Assembly: GCF_003945765.1 (NCBI RefSeq)
Contig: NZ_CP027712.1
Location: 1,550,001-1,614,000, forward strand
Length of the DNA: 64,000 nt
Direction of reading: 5' to 3'
Source of the DNA: Pseudomonas chlororaphis subsp. chlororaphis
Lineage (GTDB): Bacteria; Pseudomonadota; Gammaproteobacteria; Pseudomonadales; Pseudomonadaceae
Made by a program: the position numbers and the translations under genes. This document shows positions 44,343 to 52,809 of this stretch, piece by piece; the stretch's first letter is position 1; every line of letters begins with the position of its first letter. Under the pieces are notes generated by a model that ran no database searches, was not told where the DNA came from, and saw only the letters and a program-made list of their open reading frames with translations.

Positions 44343-44697
44343 GCGAATCGACGACATGCTCAAGTTGTGGGCCGAGGATCTGCACAACCCGCACGAAGGT
44401 GGCTCGGAGTTGGGCGGCGGCAACATGATTGCGATGCTGATGGAGTGCAAGGGCGAGTTGATACGAGGGACTCGCGGCAGCCGGGTGTTGCTGGACGAGT
44501 CGGCGGATATCGAGCTGATCGTGAACAAACATATGCCTGCGCAGCTGTCGGTTCTTGTCCGGGAGCACTACTGCAACCACGACAGCTTCTTGTCGCAGAA
44601 GATGTTGCATTGTGGATGCAGTGCGCCGACCTACTACCGCCGCTTGCAGGAAGCTCATGTACTGATCGACGGCATGCTGATGGGGAAGGCTGCGTGA
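44335..44697 (+). CDS. Q-like late-regulator candidate
   Basis: A 120-residue protein from a TTG start behind GAGGAG, overlapping the primase by eight bases. The C-terminal part has paired cysteines and a helix-turn-helix-like stretch (LVREHYCNHDSFLSQKMLHCGCSAPTYYRRLQEAHVLI), a pattern seen in small phage antitermination or ArpU-type proteins. Position just before the late leader, which contains a terminator, supports an antiterminator role. Confidence 0.6.
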   Translation: MIKRIDDMLKLWAEDLHNPHEGGSELGGGNMIAMLMECKGELIRGTRGSRVLLDESADIELIVNKHMPAQLSVLVREHYCNHDSFLSQKMLHCGCSAPTYYRRLQEAHVLIDGMLMGKAA

Positions 44698-45029
44698 CCC
44701 CAGGCATGACCTCGGCTGTCACTGTCCCATTGGCCCGTGTTTGCCCCATTGCGTTTAGGTGCGATGGGACAAGCGCGGGCCTTGTGTTTGTTGGCGTGTC
44801 CCATTGTCCCATCAGGAACACCACCCGCCCGCATGAGCGGAGCGCAGACCTGTACGCGCTATCGCGCGCATGCGTGTTTTTAGATTTTCTTCTTTACACG
44901 AGAAAAAGAAGAAATAGATAGGACAATGGGGCAGAGCCCCGAATTTAGGCGCTCTCAGGAGTCCCATACTCAGGTTGAGGTATGGGACATATGAGACGCC
45001 GCCGAAGCAACAGAATGCCGTGGGGAGAT

Positions 45030-45083
45030 ATTCGCCGACATTCGCCAGACGTTCACCCGGTGTTACCCACTTATTCACCGGGT
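45030..45083 (+). promoter_or_regulatory. Five tandem 10-11-bp repeats, P-box-like activator site
   Basis: Consecutive units attcgccgac, attcgccagac, gttcacccggt, gttacccactt and attcaccgggt (consensus RTTCRCC plus 3-4 bases). They start 196 bases before the holin with helical-turn periodicity. Pyocin P boxes, the PrtN targets, are likewise four or five short repeats without gaps, and this phage encodes a PrtN-like protein. Binding is inferred. Confidence 0.65.
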
Positions 45084-45181
45084 GGCATTAAAGTGGGGTT
45101 GCTGCCATGAGAATCGACCTGTAAAAAGTAGCCATCTTCGATAGGTGCGACCGCAGAGAGCGGCAGACACCACACTCACCA

Positions 45182-45206
45182 AACCCGGCCCTTGTGCCGG
45201 GTTTTT
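45182..45206 (+). terminator. Intrinsic terminator in the late leader
   Basis: Stem aacccggc / gccgggtt with a T run, ending 20 bases before the holin start. It could be a late-gene attenuator bypassed by antitermination. Confidence 0.85.
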
Positions 45207-45225
45207 GCGTTTAAGGGGCAGGGGA

Positions 45226-45573
45226 ATGACGAACGAGCAGCAAACGCTGGTGGACATGCCGATCTGGATGCTGATTGTGCTTTCACTGGTCGGCGGTGTT
45301 TCCGGAGAGATGTGGCGAGCCGACAAGGCGGGCGCCCGGGGCTGGTCCTTGGTTCGCCGCCTGGCACTTCGGTCGGGGGCCTGCGTGGTCTGCGGGCTTG
45401 GCACCATCATGCTGCTGCATGCCGCTGGGGTTTCGATCCTTGCTGCAGGCGGGATCGGATGCCTGACAGCCATGGCCGGCGCCGATGTTGCGATTGGCCT
45501 GTACGAACGCTGGGCCGCAAAGCGGTTGGGCCTCGGGCAAGTGCCGCCGGCCAATGGCGAGGCGGGACAGTGA
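45226..45573 (+). CDS. Holin resembling the pyocin-cluster holin
   Basis: A 115-residue membrane protein with three hydrophobic segments (about 12-30, 50-72 and 74-92). The wording GEMWRADKAGARGWSLVRRL and GCLTAMAGADVAIGLYERWAAKRLGL matches, from memory, the P. aeruginosa R/F-pyocin holin PA0614. It should make the membrane lesion that frees endolysin at lysis. Ribosome site GGGGCAGGGGA precedes ATG. Confidence 0.85.
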   Translation: MTNEQQTLVDMPIWMLIVLSLVGGVSGEMWRADKAGARGWSLVRRLALRSGACVVCGLGTIMLLHAAGVSILAAGGIGCLTAMAGADVAIGLYERWAAKRLGLGQVPPANGEAGQ

Positions 45574-45710
45574 CCCGGCCAGGGGGCGGGGGTGGGGGCC
45601 GGTTTTTTTGGGTCCTCCCCCCGGCCCGCCCCCTACACGGGTGCGCAGACTCGCGGTTTCCCTGCAGCTGAGATTTCGGCAGGGATGTCCGTCTTTTCAG
45701 GGACTTAGTG

Positions 45711-46232
45711 ATGGGCAAGACAGTCAGCAAGGTTGAACTGGGCGAGATCGTCGGTCGAGACGAAAGAACCCTGAGCCGGTGGCAGAAGAGTGGCATGCCG
45801 GTGATCGAATTCGGCGTGGGGCGCGGCAACGAAAACCAGTACGACACCCAGGAGGTGATCGAATGGCTGATGCGCCAGGCCGCATTGAACGGCAAGAAAG
45901 AATCCACCCGCGACCGACTCGACAGGCTGCGCGGAGATCGCGAGGAACTGGCGTTGGCCAAGGACTTGGGTGAAGTCGTGATCGAAGCCGAGATGGTCGA
46001 GCGCTTCGAAGCGGTGATCACCGCGGCCAAGATCGAACTGCTGAATACCTTCCCTGATGAGCTGGCGGCAACCCTGTCCGCCCAGTACGGCGTGCAGGTC
46101 GACGACCAACTGATCCGCGATCCCATCGAATCAATACTGAGGAGGTTGTCCGCGTATGACGAGGATGACGATCTCGCTGGGGATCCTGACGAGTCGGACG
46201 ACGAGGAGGGCTCTGAGGAAGACGGCGAGTAA
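45711..46232 (+). CDS. Small terminase subunit (Nu1-like)
   Basis: A 173-residue protein. The N-terminal winged helix-turn-helix (VSKVELGEIVGRDERTLSRWQKSGMPVIEFG) recognises phage DNA. A central coiled coil (about 60-110) allows oligomers, and the tail is very acidic (Asp/Glu-rich). It guides the large subunit to cos or pac, which may lie in the leader upstream. ATG at 45711 is preferred over the overlapping GTG. Confidence 0.88.
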   Translation: MGKTVSKVELGEIVGRDERTLSRWQKSGMPVIEFGVGRGNENQYDTQEVIEWLMRQAALNGKKESTRDRLDRLRGDREELALAKDLGEVVIEAEMVERFEAVITAAKIELLNTFPDELAATLSAQYGVQVDDQLIRDPIESILRRLSAYDEDDDLAGDPDESDDEEGSEEDGE

Positions 46233-48162
46233 AGCGATGGGCCGGGTCTGCCGCAAGTGGGCGCCGCCCCCGCGCATGACCATTATCCAGTGGGCGGACA
46301 AGTTCCGCTGGCTGGCCCCTGAAGAGTCAGCCACACCCGGTAAGTACCGGTTCGACAAGACACCGCACCTGATCTGGCCCGGTGGTCCACTGGAGGCGCT
46401 GGACGATCCGAACGTTGGCGAGATCGTGGGCCGCAAGTCGGCCCAAGTGGCCTGGACGTCGGGCGTGTTGGGCAATGCCCTCTGCAAGTGGATCGACCTC
46501 GACCCATCCCCGATCCTGATCCTGTTCCCCAAGGCCGAAGCAGCCAAGCAGTATGTCGGCGAGAAGCTCGAGCCGATGATCGAGGCCACGCCGCGGCTGC
46601 GCAAGAAAGTCGACCTGCGCAGCCGCAAGCTGCAGCAGCGCCAGGACTTCAAGCGGTTCCCCGGCGGCTTCCTGAAAATGGTCGGCTCCAACAGCCCGGC
46701 CAGCGTGAAATCGACGCCGGTACCGCGGGTCGCCATCGAAGAGCCCGACGACTGCAACCTGAACCTGCGGGGGCAGGGGGACAGCATCAAGCTGGCCAAG
46801 GAGCGTCTCAAGACGTTCCGGCGGTCGAAGATCATCATCGGCGGCACCCCGACCATCAAAGGGCTGTCGGCGATTGATGCCGAGTTGGAGCTGTCGGACA
46901 AGCGCGTGGGTCTGGTTCCGTGTCACGGCTGCGGCCAGGCGCACGCGCTGAGCTTCGACCATCTGCATTGCGACGAGGACGAGCACTACTTCCATGAGGT
47001 GTACGGTAAGCGCCGCCCGGAAACGGCGTACTACGCATGCCCTCACTGCGGCGAGATCTGGGATGACCACCAGAAGAACGCCAACCTCAAGCGTGGGCGC
47101 TGGGAGGCAACTGCCGAGTTCCGCGGCATCGCCGGCTACATCCTCAACGAGCTGTATGCCACGTTCCATGGCTCGCGCTTCGAAGTGCTGATGGAGAAGA
47201 AGCTGCAGGCCGAACACGCAGCGTCGCTTGGCAACATCGGCCCGATGATCGCCTTCACCAACAGCTCGATGGGCGAGAGCTACGAGTACAAGAGCAACGC
47301 GCCGAAAACGGACGAACTGGAGAAGCGTGCCGAACCCTACGCCGAGTTGACTGCCCCGAAGGGCACGCTGCTGGTCACGGTCGGTGTCGACGTCCAGGGC
47401 GACCGCCTCGCGCTGGTCATCGTGGGTTGGGGGCGAGGGGAGGAGTCCTGGCGGTTGTACTGGGGCGAGCTGCCCGGCAACCCGATCGACCCGAATGACG
47501 GGGTGTGGACGGAGCTCGACAGGATCATCGCCACGCCGATCCCCACTGAGAGTGGTGCGCAACTGGCCGTGTCGGCGGTCAGCATCGACAGCTCCGACGG
47601 TAACACCAGCGACGCGGTGTACACCTACGTACGGGATCGCCAGCGCTTCAACATCATGGCGATCAAGGGCGCGTCCATCGACAGCCGGGACCGGGAGATC
47701 TTCACCAAGCCGGCCCAGTCAGCGGATACCAGCCAGGACAACACCAAGGCCGCCAGGTATGGCCTGCGCGTGTTCATCGTCGGTACCCACAAGGCCAAGA
47801 CGCTGATCGATGGCCGGATGCGCCTCAAGGGCAGCGGGCCAGGGCGCATGCACTGGTACAGCGAGATCCGCGCGGACTACTACGAGCAGGTGACCAACGA
47901 AGTCCTGGCGCCGCACCCGCGCAACCCCAGCAAGATGGTCTGGCAGAAGAAGGCCGGCCGGCGCAACGAGGCGCTGGACTGCGAGGTGTACGCCTTGCAC
48001 GCGGCCCGCAGCCTCAAGACCCATCTGCTGCGCGACAACGAATGGGACCAGCTGGAGCAGCAACTGCTTCAGCCCACCCTCTTCACTACTGAACAGGCGG
48101 TGGCGCCGATTCCTCGTCGCGTGGTTTCGCGCGGCAGGGGCACGCGGAGCCGCGTCAGCTAA
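46156..48162 (+). CDS. Large terminase subunit, lambda GpA family
   Basis: A 668-residue packaging ATPase-nuclease. The N-terminal ATPase motor has IVGRKSAQVAWT in place of a classical Walker A (as in lambda GpA) and the Walker B-like VAIEEPDDC. A zinc-binding insert (CHGCGQ, YACPHCGEIW) and C-terminal nuclease acidic residues (GVDVQGDR) follow. The start has AGGAGG ten bases upstream and overlaps the small subunit by 77 bases; ATG at 46237 is a weaker alternative. Confidence 0.95.
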   Translation: MTRMTISLGILTSRTTRRALRKTASKAMGRVCRKWAPPPRMTIIQWADKFRWLAPEESATPGKYRFDKTPHLIWPGGPLEALDDPNVGEIVGRKSAQVAWTSGVLGNALCKWIDLDPSPILILFPKAEAAKQYVGEKLEPMIEATPRLRKKVDLRSRKLQQRQDFKRFPGGFLKMVGSNSPASVKSTPVPRVAIEEPDDCNLNLRGQGDSIKLAKERLKTFRRSKIIIGGTPTIKGLSAIDAELELSDKRVGLVPCHGCGQAHALSFDHLHCDEDEHYFHEVYGKRRPETAYYACPHCGEIWDDHQKNANLKRGRWEATAEFRGIAGYILNELYATFHGSRFEVLMEKKLQAEHAASLGNIGPMIAFTNSSMGESYEYKSNAPKTDELEKRAEPYAELTAPKGTLLVTVGVDVQGDRLALVIVGWGRGEESWRLYWGELPGNPIDPNDGVWTELDRIIATPIPTESGAQLAVSAVSIDSSDGNTSDAVYTYVRDRQRFNIMAIKGASIDSRDREIFTKPAQSADTSQDNTKAARYGLRVFIVGTHKAKTLIDGRMRLKGSGPGRMHWYSEIRADYYEQVTNEVLAPHPRNPSKMVWQKKAGRRNEALDCEVYALHAARSLKTHLLRDNEWDQLEQQLLQPTLFTTEQAVAPIPRRVVSRGRGTRSRVS

Positions 48163-48174
48163 CCGAGGTTCACC

Positions 48175-48390
48175 ATGACAGATGCACAACAACGCCTTGC
48201 CGATGTCCGGGCGGCGATCTCGCGCGTCCTGAAGAACGGCCAGCGGCTGCGTCGGCAGGATCGCGAGGTCCAGCTGGCCGAGCTCAACAGCTTGCGCTTG
48301 CTGGAGAAACAGTACGCCGAAGAGGTCGTCGCAGAGCAGGCCCTGCTTCAGGGCCGGGGCCGTAACCGCATTTCCTACGTGGGGATCTGA
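48175..48390 (+). CDS. Head-tail joining protein, gpW family
   Basis: A 71-residue helical protein with lambda gpW pattern (QQRLADVRAAISRVLKNGQRLRRQDREVQ...LRLLEKQYAEEV). It plugs the portal after packaging. It sits between terminase and portal exactly as in lambda. Confidence 0.88.
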   Translation: MTDAQQRLADVRAAISRVLKNGQRLRRQDREVQLAELNSLRLLEKQYAEEVVAEQALLQGRGRNRISYVGI

Positions 48391-48392
48391 CC

Positions 48393-50000
48393 ATGTGGCC
48401 GTTCAGTAAACGGGAGTCGGCTGCCGAGCAACTGATGACCGAAGCGATCCGCGTGGCCAGGGCATCGGTCGATGGGCAACAGATCGTCGCCCAGGGCGGC
48501 GGCGGTGGGGTTGAAACCCGTTGGCGCGGCGCGTCGCGGGTATTGCGCAGCGTAGCCAGCTGGCTGCCTGGCCTCGGCAGCCCACGGCGCGACTTCAATC
48601 AGAACGAGCGCCGGATGCTGGTGGCGCGCTCCCGTGATGCCATGCGTAACCACCTGGTGGCCCGCGCGGCCATCACACGGCTACGCACCAACGTCGTGGG
48701 CACGGGGCTGGTCTGTCGCGCCCAGGTCGACCATGAAGCGCTGGGCCTGACCGAAGAGGAGGCCGAACAGCTCAACGCTAAGCTGGACCGGTTGTGGTCG
48801 CTGTATGCCGATGACCCGAGGGAGTGCGACGCCGAAGCGACACTCAACCATTACCAGCTGCAAGCCCTGGTGCTGGTGTCGTCGATGGTGGCGGGTGACG
48901 TGTTCGTGGCCAGCCCGGACCAGGAGCGCCCCGGTTGCATCTTCAGTACGCGGCTGCAGCTGATCGAGTCCGACCGTGTCGGCAACCCGAACGGCGGCAT
49001 GGACCGCGCGGACCTGGTGGAAGGGGTCGAGTTCGACGGGCTGGGTTCGCCTGTGGCGTACCACGTGTGTTCCGGCTACCCCGGCGAGCATTTGGCGGGT
49101 AAGGCACTGCATTGGGAGCGGCTGACCGTGTTCGGTGCTGAGACTGGGCGGCGTCGCGTGCTGCACGTCATGGCCGACAAGGAGCGGCCTGGGCAGAAGC
49201 GCGGAGTACCGTACCTGTCCCCGGTGCTGGAGCCCCTGCAGAAGCTGGAGCGCTACAGCAGCGCCGAGCTGATGGCGGCGGTGATCTCGGCAATGTTCAC
49301 CGTGTTCATCAAGAAGAGCAACGACTTCAACACCAGCAACCTGCCGATGTCGGCGCTGACTGAAGAACAGCCCGGAGGCGATGACAGCTCTGACGGCACG
49401 CTGGCTCTGGGTGAAGGCGCCATCGTGGATCTCGGCGTGGGTGAGGAACCGATGGTGGCCAACCCCGGCCGCCCAAACGCCCAGTTCGACCCGTTCTTCA
49501 CCGCGGTGGTGAAGGAGATCGGCGCGGCACTGGAACTGCCGCTGGAAGAGCTGCTGTTGCACTACAGCAGCAGCTACAGCGCCGCCCGTGCCGCGATGCT
49601 CCAGGCCTGGCGCTTCTACAGCTTGCGCCGCTGGTGGCTGGCCTGCGACTTCTGCCAGCCGAGCCGCGAGCTGATCATCGATGAGGCTGTGGCCAGAGGG
49701 TTGATCGACCTGCCCGGATACAACATTCCGGCCAGGCGCAAAGCCTATTGCCAAGCCATCTGGATTGGCCCGGCCCGTGGCGCCATCGATGAGCTCAAGG
49801 AAGCCAACGCTGCCGGCAAGCGCATCGAGATCGGCGTGAGCAACGAGACCCTGGAAACGGCGGCCATGACCGGTGAGCCCTGGCAGCAGGTCATTCGTCA
49901 GCGAACCCGCGAAGTCACCTATCGCCGTACACACAACATGCAGGCCCTGCCCAAGAGCGGGCTCGAAACCCCGCCTGACCCCAACCCCGAAGAGGAATAG
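48393..50000 (+). CDS. Portal protein, lambda GpB family
   Basis: A 535-residue portal with typical motifs of lambda-type portals (VARSRDAMRNHLVARAAITRLRTNVVGTGL; ELPLEELLLHYSSSYSAARAAMLQAWRFY; RRWWLACDFCQP). It forms the dodecameric ring for DNA entry and exit. It starts two bases after gpW and is followed two bases later by the protease gene. Confidence 0.95.
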   Translation: MWPFSKRESAAEQLMTEAIRVARASVDGQQIVAQGGGGGVETRWRGASRVLRSVASWLPGLGSPRRDFNQNERRMLVARSRDAMRNHLVARAAITRLRTNVVGTGLVCRAQVDHEALGLTEEEAEQLNAKLDRLWSLYADDPRECDAEATLNHYQLQALVLVSSMVAGDVFVASPDQERPGCIFSTRLQLIESDRVGNPNGGMDRADLVEGVEFDGLGSPVAYHVCSGYPGEHLAGKALHWERLTVFGAETGRRRVLHVMADKERPGQKRGVPYLSPVLEPLQKLERYSSAELMAAVISAMFTVFIKKSNDFNTSNLPMSALTEEQPGGDDSSDGTLALGEGAIVDLGVGEEPMVANPGRPNAQFDPFFTAVVKEIGAALELPLEELLLHYSSSYSAARAAMLQAWRFYSLRRWWLACDFCQPSRELIIDEAVARGLIDLPGYNIPARRKAYCQAIWIGPARGAIDELKEANAAGKRIEIGVSNETLETAAMTGEPWQQVIRQRTREVTYRRTHNMQALPKSGLETPPDPNPEEE

Positions 50001-50002
50001 AG

Positions 50003-51223
50003 ATGCCTCGAGCACTTGAGCTGGCTGCCTCGCAGCCCTGGCTGATGCTGCCTGACGCGCTGGACAACCTGCTGACCATCTCCGACCGCATGGGCGATCC
50101 GGTGGCGCTGGCGACCAAGCGCGGCGAGCAGCTGGAGGACACCCGCAAGGTGACCATGCGCAACGGCGTGGCGGTGGTGCCGGTCGTTGGGCCGATCTTC
50201 CGTTACGCGAACCTGTTCACCGAGATCAGCGGTGCGACCAGCACGCAGATCCTGGCCACGGACATTCAGCGAGCGCTGGATGACCCCAAGGTCAGGTCGA
50301 TCGTACTCAACATCGACAGCCCCGGTGGGGTCGCGTCGGGCATCAACGAGCTGGCCGAGATGATCTACGCCGGCCGCGCGCGCAAGCGCATCGTCGCGTA
50401 CATCGGCGGGATCGGGGCCAGTGCGGCCTACTGGATCGCCTCGGCGGCCAGCGAAATTGTCATCGACGAGGCCAGCCTGGCCGGCAGCATCGGCGTCGTT
50501 GTTGAGGCGGTAGTCGAGAACGAGAAGGTGAGCGGGCGGACCCGTTACCAGATCGTCAGCCGCAATGCCCCCAACAAGCGCCCGGACCTCAACACCGAGG
50601 AAGGCCGGGCGAAGCTGGGCGAGACCATCGACGCCCTGGGCGAAGTCTTCGTGGGCAAGGTTGCCCGCAACCTCGGCGTGACTGCCGAGAAGGTGCCCGA
50701 GATGGGCGATCACGGCGGGATCCGCGTCGGTGCTGATGCCGTCAAGCACGGCCTGGCCCATCGCGTGGGCTCGCTCGAATCCCTGATTACTGAACTGGCC
50801 AAGCCGGCCCTCAACTCCCCAAGGATACACACCATGACCACCGTCACTACCACGGCAGAACTGCGCACGGCGATTGCAGCTGGCACCGACCCCAACACCA
50901 TCGAGATCGCTCAGGCGGCCCAGCCTGACACCGCGGCGATCCGCACCGAGGCTGCCACCGCCGAGCGTGAGCGCATCAAGGGCATCAACGCCCTGGCCGC
51001 CAAAGGCTTCGAGAAGGAAGTCGGGGCGGCCATCGACGATGGCAGCTCTGTAGAAGCCACCGCCCTGGTGCTGTTCAAGGCGGCCCAGGACCGCGGTATC
51101 TCGCTGGCTGCCATCAAGGGTGATGCCCAAGGCGTCACCAGCACTTCCCCATCCACTGACAGCAAGCAAGCTGACCGCAAAGCCGCTGTCAGCGCCATTG
51201 TGGCCGGCGCGTCGCGCCGCTGA
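50003..51223 (+). CDS. Head maturation protease, S49 (lambda GpC) family, with C-terminal scaffold
   Basis: A 406-residue protein. The first ~275 residues are a ClpP/SppA-type S49 protease with NIDSPGGVASGINE and GGIGASAAYWIAS (catalytic Ser) and the downstream Lys region (IVSRNAPNKRPD). The last ~129 residues are a separate Ala/Thr-rich helical domain that also has its own start at 50834 (see that entry). The protease should cut scaffold and capsid pieces during head maturation. Confidence 0.92.
   Translation: MPRALELAASQPWLMLPDALDNLLTISDRMGDPVALATKRGEQLEDTRKVTMRNGVAVVPVVGPIFRYANLFTEISGATSTQILATDIQRALDDPKVRSIVLNIDSPGGVASGINELAEMIYAGRARKRIVAYIGGIGASAAYWIASAASEIVIDEASLAGSIGVVVEAVVENEKVSGRTRYQIVSRNAPNKRPDLNTEEGRAKLGETIDALGEVFVGKVARNLGVTAEKVPEMGDHGGIRVGADAVKHGLAHRVGSLESLITELAKPALNSPRIHTMTTVTTTAELRTAIAAGTDPNTIEIAQAAQPDTAAIRTEAATAERERIKGINALAAKGFEKEVGAAIDDGSSVEATALVLFKAAQDRGISLAAIKGDAQGVTSTSPSTDSKQADRKAAVSAIVAGASRR
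50834..51223 (+). CDS. Nested scaffold protein (Nu3-like) by internal start
   Basis: In-frame ATG at 50834 (TMTTVTTTAELRTA) follows AAGGAT with eight bases of spacing, inside the protease gene. It would yield a 129-residue helical protein identical to the protease C-terminus, the arrangement of lambda C and Nu3. The helices (AATAERERIKGINALAAKGFEKEV) fit a scaffold. Confidence 0.7.
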   Translation: MTTVTTTAELRTAIAAGTDPNTIEIAQAAQPDTAAIRTEAATAERERIKGINALAAKGFEKEVGAAIDDGSSVEATALVLFKAAQDRGISLAAIKGDAQGVTSTSPSTDSKQADRKAAVSAIVAGASRR

Positions 51224-51234
51224 AGGAGAGTTTC

Positions 51235-51585
51235 ATGAGCAACCCCGAACGCAAGACCTACCTGCCGAGCCAGCTCTCGGCGGGCGATTTCCCCATCGTG
51301 ATGGACATCGGCGTTATCGCAACTGGCCAGAAGCTGGCCCGCGGTGCGGTGCTGGGCCAGGTCACCACCACCAGTGAGTACCTGTTGTGCAAGGCCGCTG
51401 CCGAAGACGGCTCGCAGGCGCCCGCGGTGATCCTCGATCAGGACGTCGACACCACCGACGGCGCCAAGAGCGCGCCGATCCGTCTGACCGGCCAGGTGCT
51501 GGGCAGCCAACTCACCTTTGGCGAGGGCCTGACCCTGGCCGCTGCGAAGGCCGCTCTGCGTCCTCTCTGCCTCTTCATTCGTTGA
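51235..51585 (+). CDS. Head decoration protein, lambda gpD-like
   Basis: A 116-residue beta-rich protein with gpD-family wording (GDFPIVMDIGVIATGQKLARGAVLGQVT; APAVILDQDVDTTDGAKSAPI). It stabilises the expanded capsid at three-fold sites. It lies between scaffold and major capsid as in lambda. Confidence 0.9.
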   Translation: MSNPERKTYLPSQLSAGDFPIVMDIGVIATGQKLARGAVLGQVTTTSEYLLCKAAAEDGSQAPAVILDQDVDTTDGAKSAPIRLTGQVLGSQLTFGEGLTLAAAKAALRPLCLFIR

Positions 51586-51596
51586 TCGGAGCACCC

Positions 51597-52628
51597 ATGA
51601 CTGACATTTTCGACACCCTGACCATGCTGGAAGCCGTCGAGCAGATGGTGACGCCGCGGCGCTTCCTCATGAACACTTTCTTCAACGGCGGCGCTCCCGA
51701 GACCTTCGGCACCGAAACGGTCTCCATCGACATCGTGAAGGGCCAGCGCAAGATGGCGCCGTTCGTACACCCGACCCTGCCAGGCAGCGTATCGCAGCGT
51801 ACCGGCATCAACTCGTCGACCTACAAGCCGCCGTACATTCAGCCGAAGCGCGAAACCCGTGCAGAGCTGATCCTGAAGCGCGGTGCGGGCGAGAACCCAT
51901 TCTCGACACGCACTCCGCTTGAGCGAGCCGGTGAGCTGCTCGGCCGTGACCTGGTGGACCTCGATGACGAGATCACTCGCCGCGAGGAGTGGATGTGCGC
52001 CCAAGCGCTGACGACCGGGCGTATCCGGGTAGTCGGCGACGGTGTGGATGACACCATCGACTTCCTCATGGAAGACACCCACAAGGTCACGCTTGCCACC
52101 GGTCGCTGGAACACCGAGGGCTCTGACCCGATCGCCAATATGCGCCAGTGGCGCCGTCTGATCGCCAAGGACTCCGGTCGATCGGCAAACGTGGCGGTGT
52201 TGAGCGCCGAGGCGCAGGACGCCTTCCAGAGCAACAAGACGGTGCTGGCACAACTGAACAGCCGGCGCGTGGACATGGGGATGATCAAGCCCGAGGAGCT
52301 GCCGGACGGGGTGACCTACCTCGGTTACCTCAACGATCCGGGCATCGATCTGTACGTCTACGACGAGTGGTACCTGGACGCAGCCGATACCGAACAGCCG
52401 GTGATTCCAGCTGGCGGCTTGATTCTGGGTTCCACCTCGACCCGCAACGCCATGCTTTACGCGGCCATTCAGGATCTGGAAGCCATCGAGAGCGGCCTGG
52501 TCGAAGCGGCGCGCTTCCCCAAGAGCTGGGTCACCCAGGAGCCGAGCGTGCGTTGGTTGAAGCTCCAATCGGCTCCTCTGGCCGGCATGCTGGAACCGAA
52601 TGCTTTCCTCTACGCAAAGGTGGTGTGA
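51597..52628 (+). CDS. Major capsid protein, lambda gpE family
   Basis: A 343-residue HK97-fold protein of the lambda gpE family (FFNGGAPETFGTETVSIDIVKGQRKMAPFVHP; LGRDLVDLDDEITRREEWMCAQALTTGRI). It is the main shell protein. Start MTDIFDTL follows GGAG. The wider frame from 51387 runs inside the decoration gene and is rejected. Confidence 0.95.
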   Translation: MTDIFDTLTMLEAVEQMVTPRRFLMNTFFNGGAPETFGTETVSIDIVKGQRKMAPFVHPTLPGSVSQRTGINSSTYKPPYIQPKRETRAELILKRGAGENPFSTRTPLERAGELLGRDLVDLDDEITRREEWMCAQALTTGRIRVVGDGVDDTIDFLMEDTHKVTLATGRWNTEGSDPIANMRQWRRLIAKDSGRSANVAVLSAEAQDAFQSNKTVLAQLNSRRVDMGMIKPEELPDGVTYLGYLNDPGIDLYVYDEWYLDAADTEQPVIPAGGLILGSTSTRNAMLYAAIQDLEAIESGLVEAARFPKSWVTQEPSVRWLKLQSAPLAGMLEPNAFLYAKVV

Positions 52629-52629
52629 C

Positions 52630-52809
52630 ATGGCAGTGAAAACGGAATACGTGGTGGTGGACGGTTGTCTTCAGGACGGCGCCAAGGTGACCCGCCAAGG
52701 TGAGGTCTACGACCCGCCCAGCAAGGAAGTCGCCGAGCTGCTGGTGGCCGAAGGCAAGATCGCTCGCCGCGGCCAGCTGCCGAAAGGTGATCAGGACGGC
52801 GGTGACTGA
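52630..52809 (+). CDS. Small head-region protein
   Basis: A 59-residue protein (MAVKTEYVVVDGCLQDGAKVTRQGEVYDPPSKEVAELLVAEGKI...). Small proteins of this pattern follow major capsid genes in many Pseudomonas phages. The exact role is unknown. It starts one base after the capsid stop and overlaps the next gene's GTG start. Confidence 0.75.
   Translation: MAVKTEYVVVDGCLQDGAKVTRQGEVYDPPSKEVAELLVAEGKIARRGQLPKGDQDGGD

Larger units (their letters stand above)
44698..45225. promoter_or_regulatory. Late-operon leader and possible replication or packaging region
   Basis: About 530 bases with no supported gene. It holds four direct or inverted GTCCCAT words between 44724 and 44812, an inverted pair GTCCCATAC/GTATGGGAC at 44961-44988, an AT-rich hairpin near 44885-44915, a five-unit repeat array at 45030-45083 and a terminator at 45182-45206. 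Confidence 0.7.

Noticed and set aside
44367-44921. 184-codon open frame across the Q-like gene and leader
   Set aside because: Overlaps a better-supported gene with a ribosome site and continues through repeats; no family.
45485-45736. Open frame spanning the holin end and terminase start
   Set aside because: Crosses two supported genes; Pro/Gly-rich, no start signal.
46327-47562. 411-codon open frame antisense to the terminase
   Set aside because: Shadow frame; terminase evidence is decisive.
46237-48162. Later terminase start at 46237
   Set aside because: The upstream ATG at 46156 has a strong AGGAGG site with good spacing; the later one does not.
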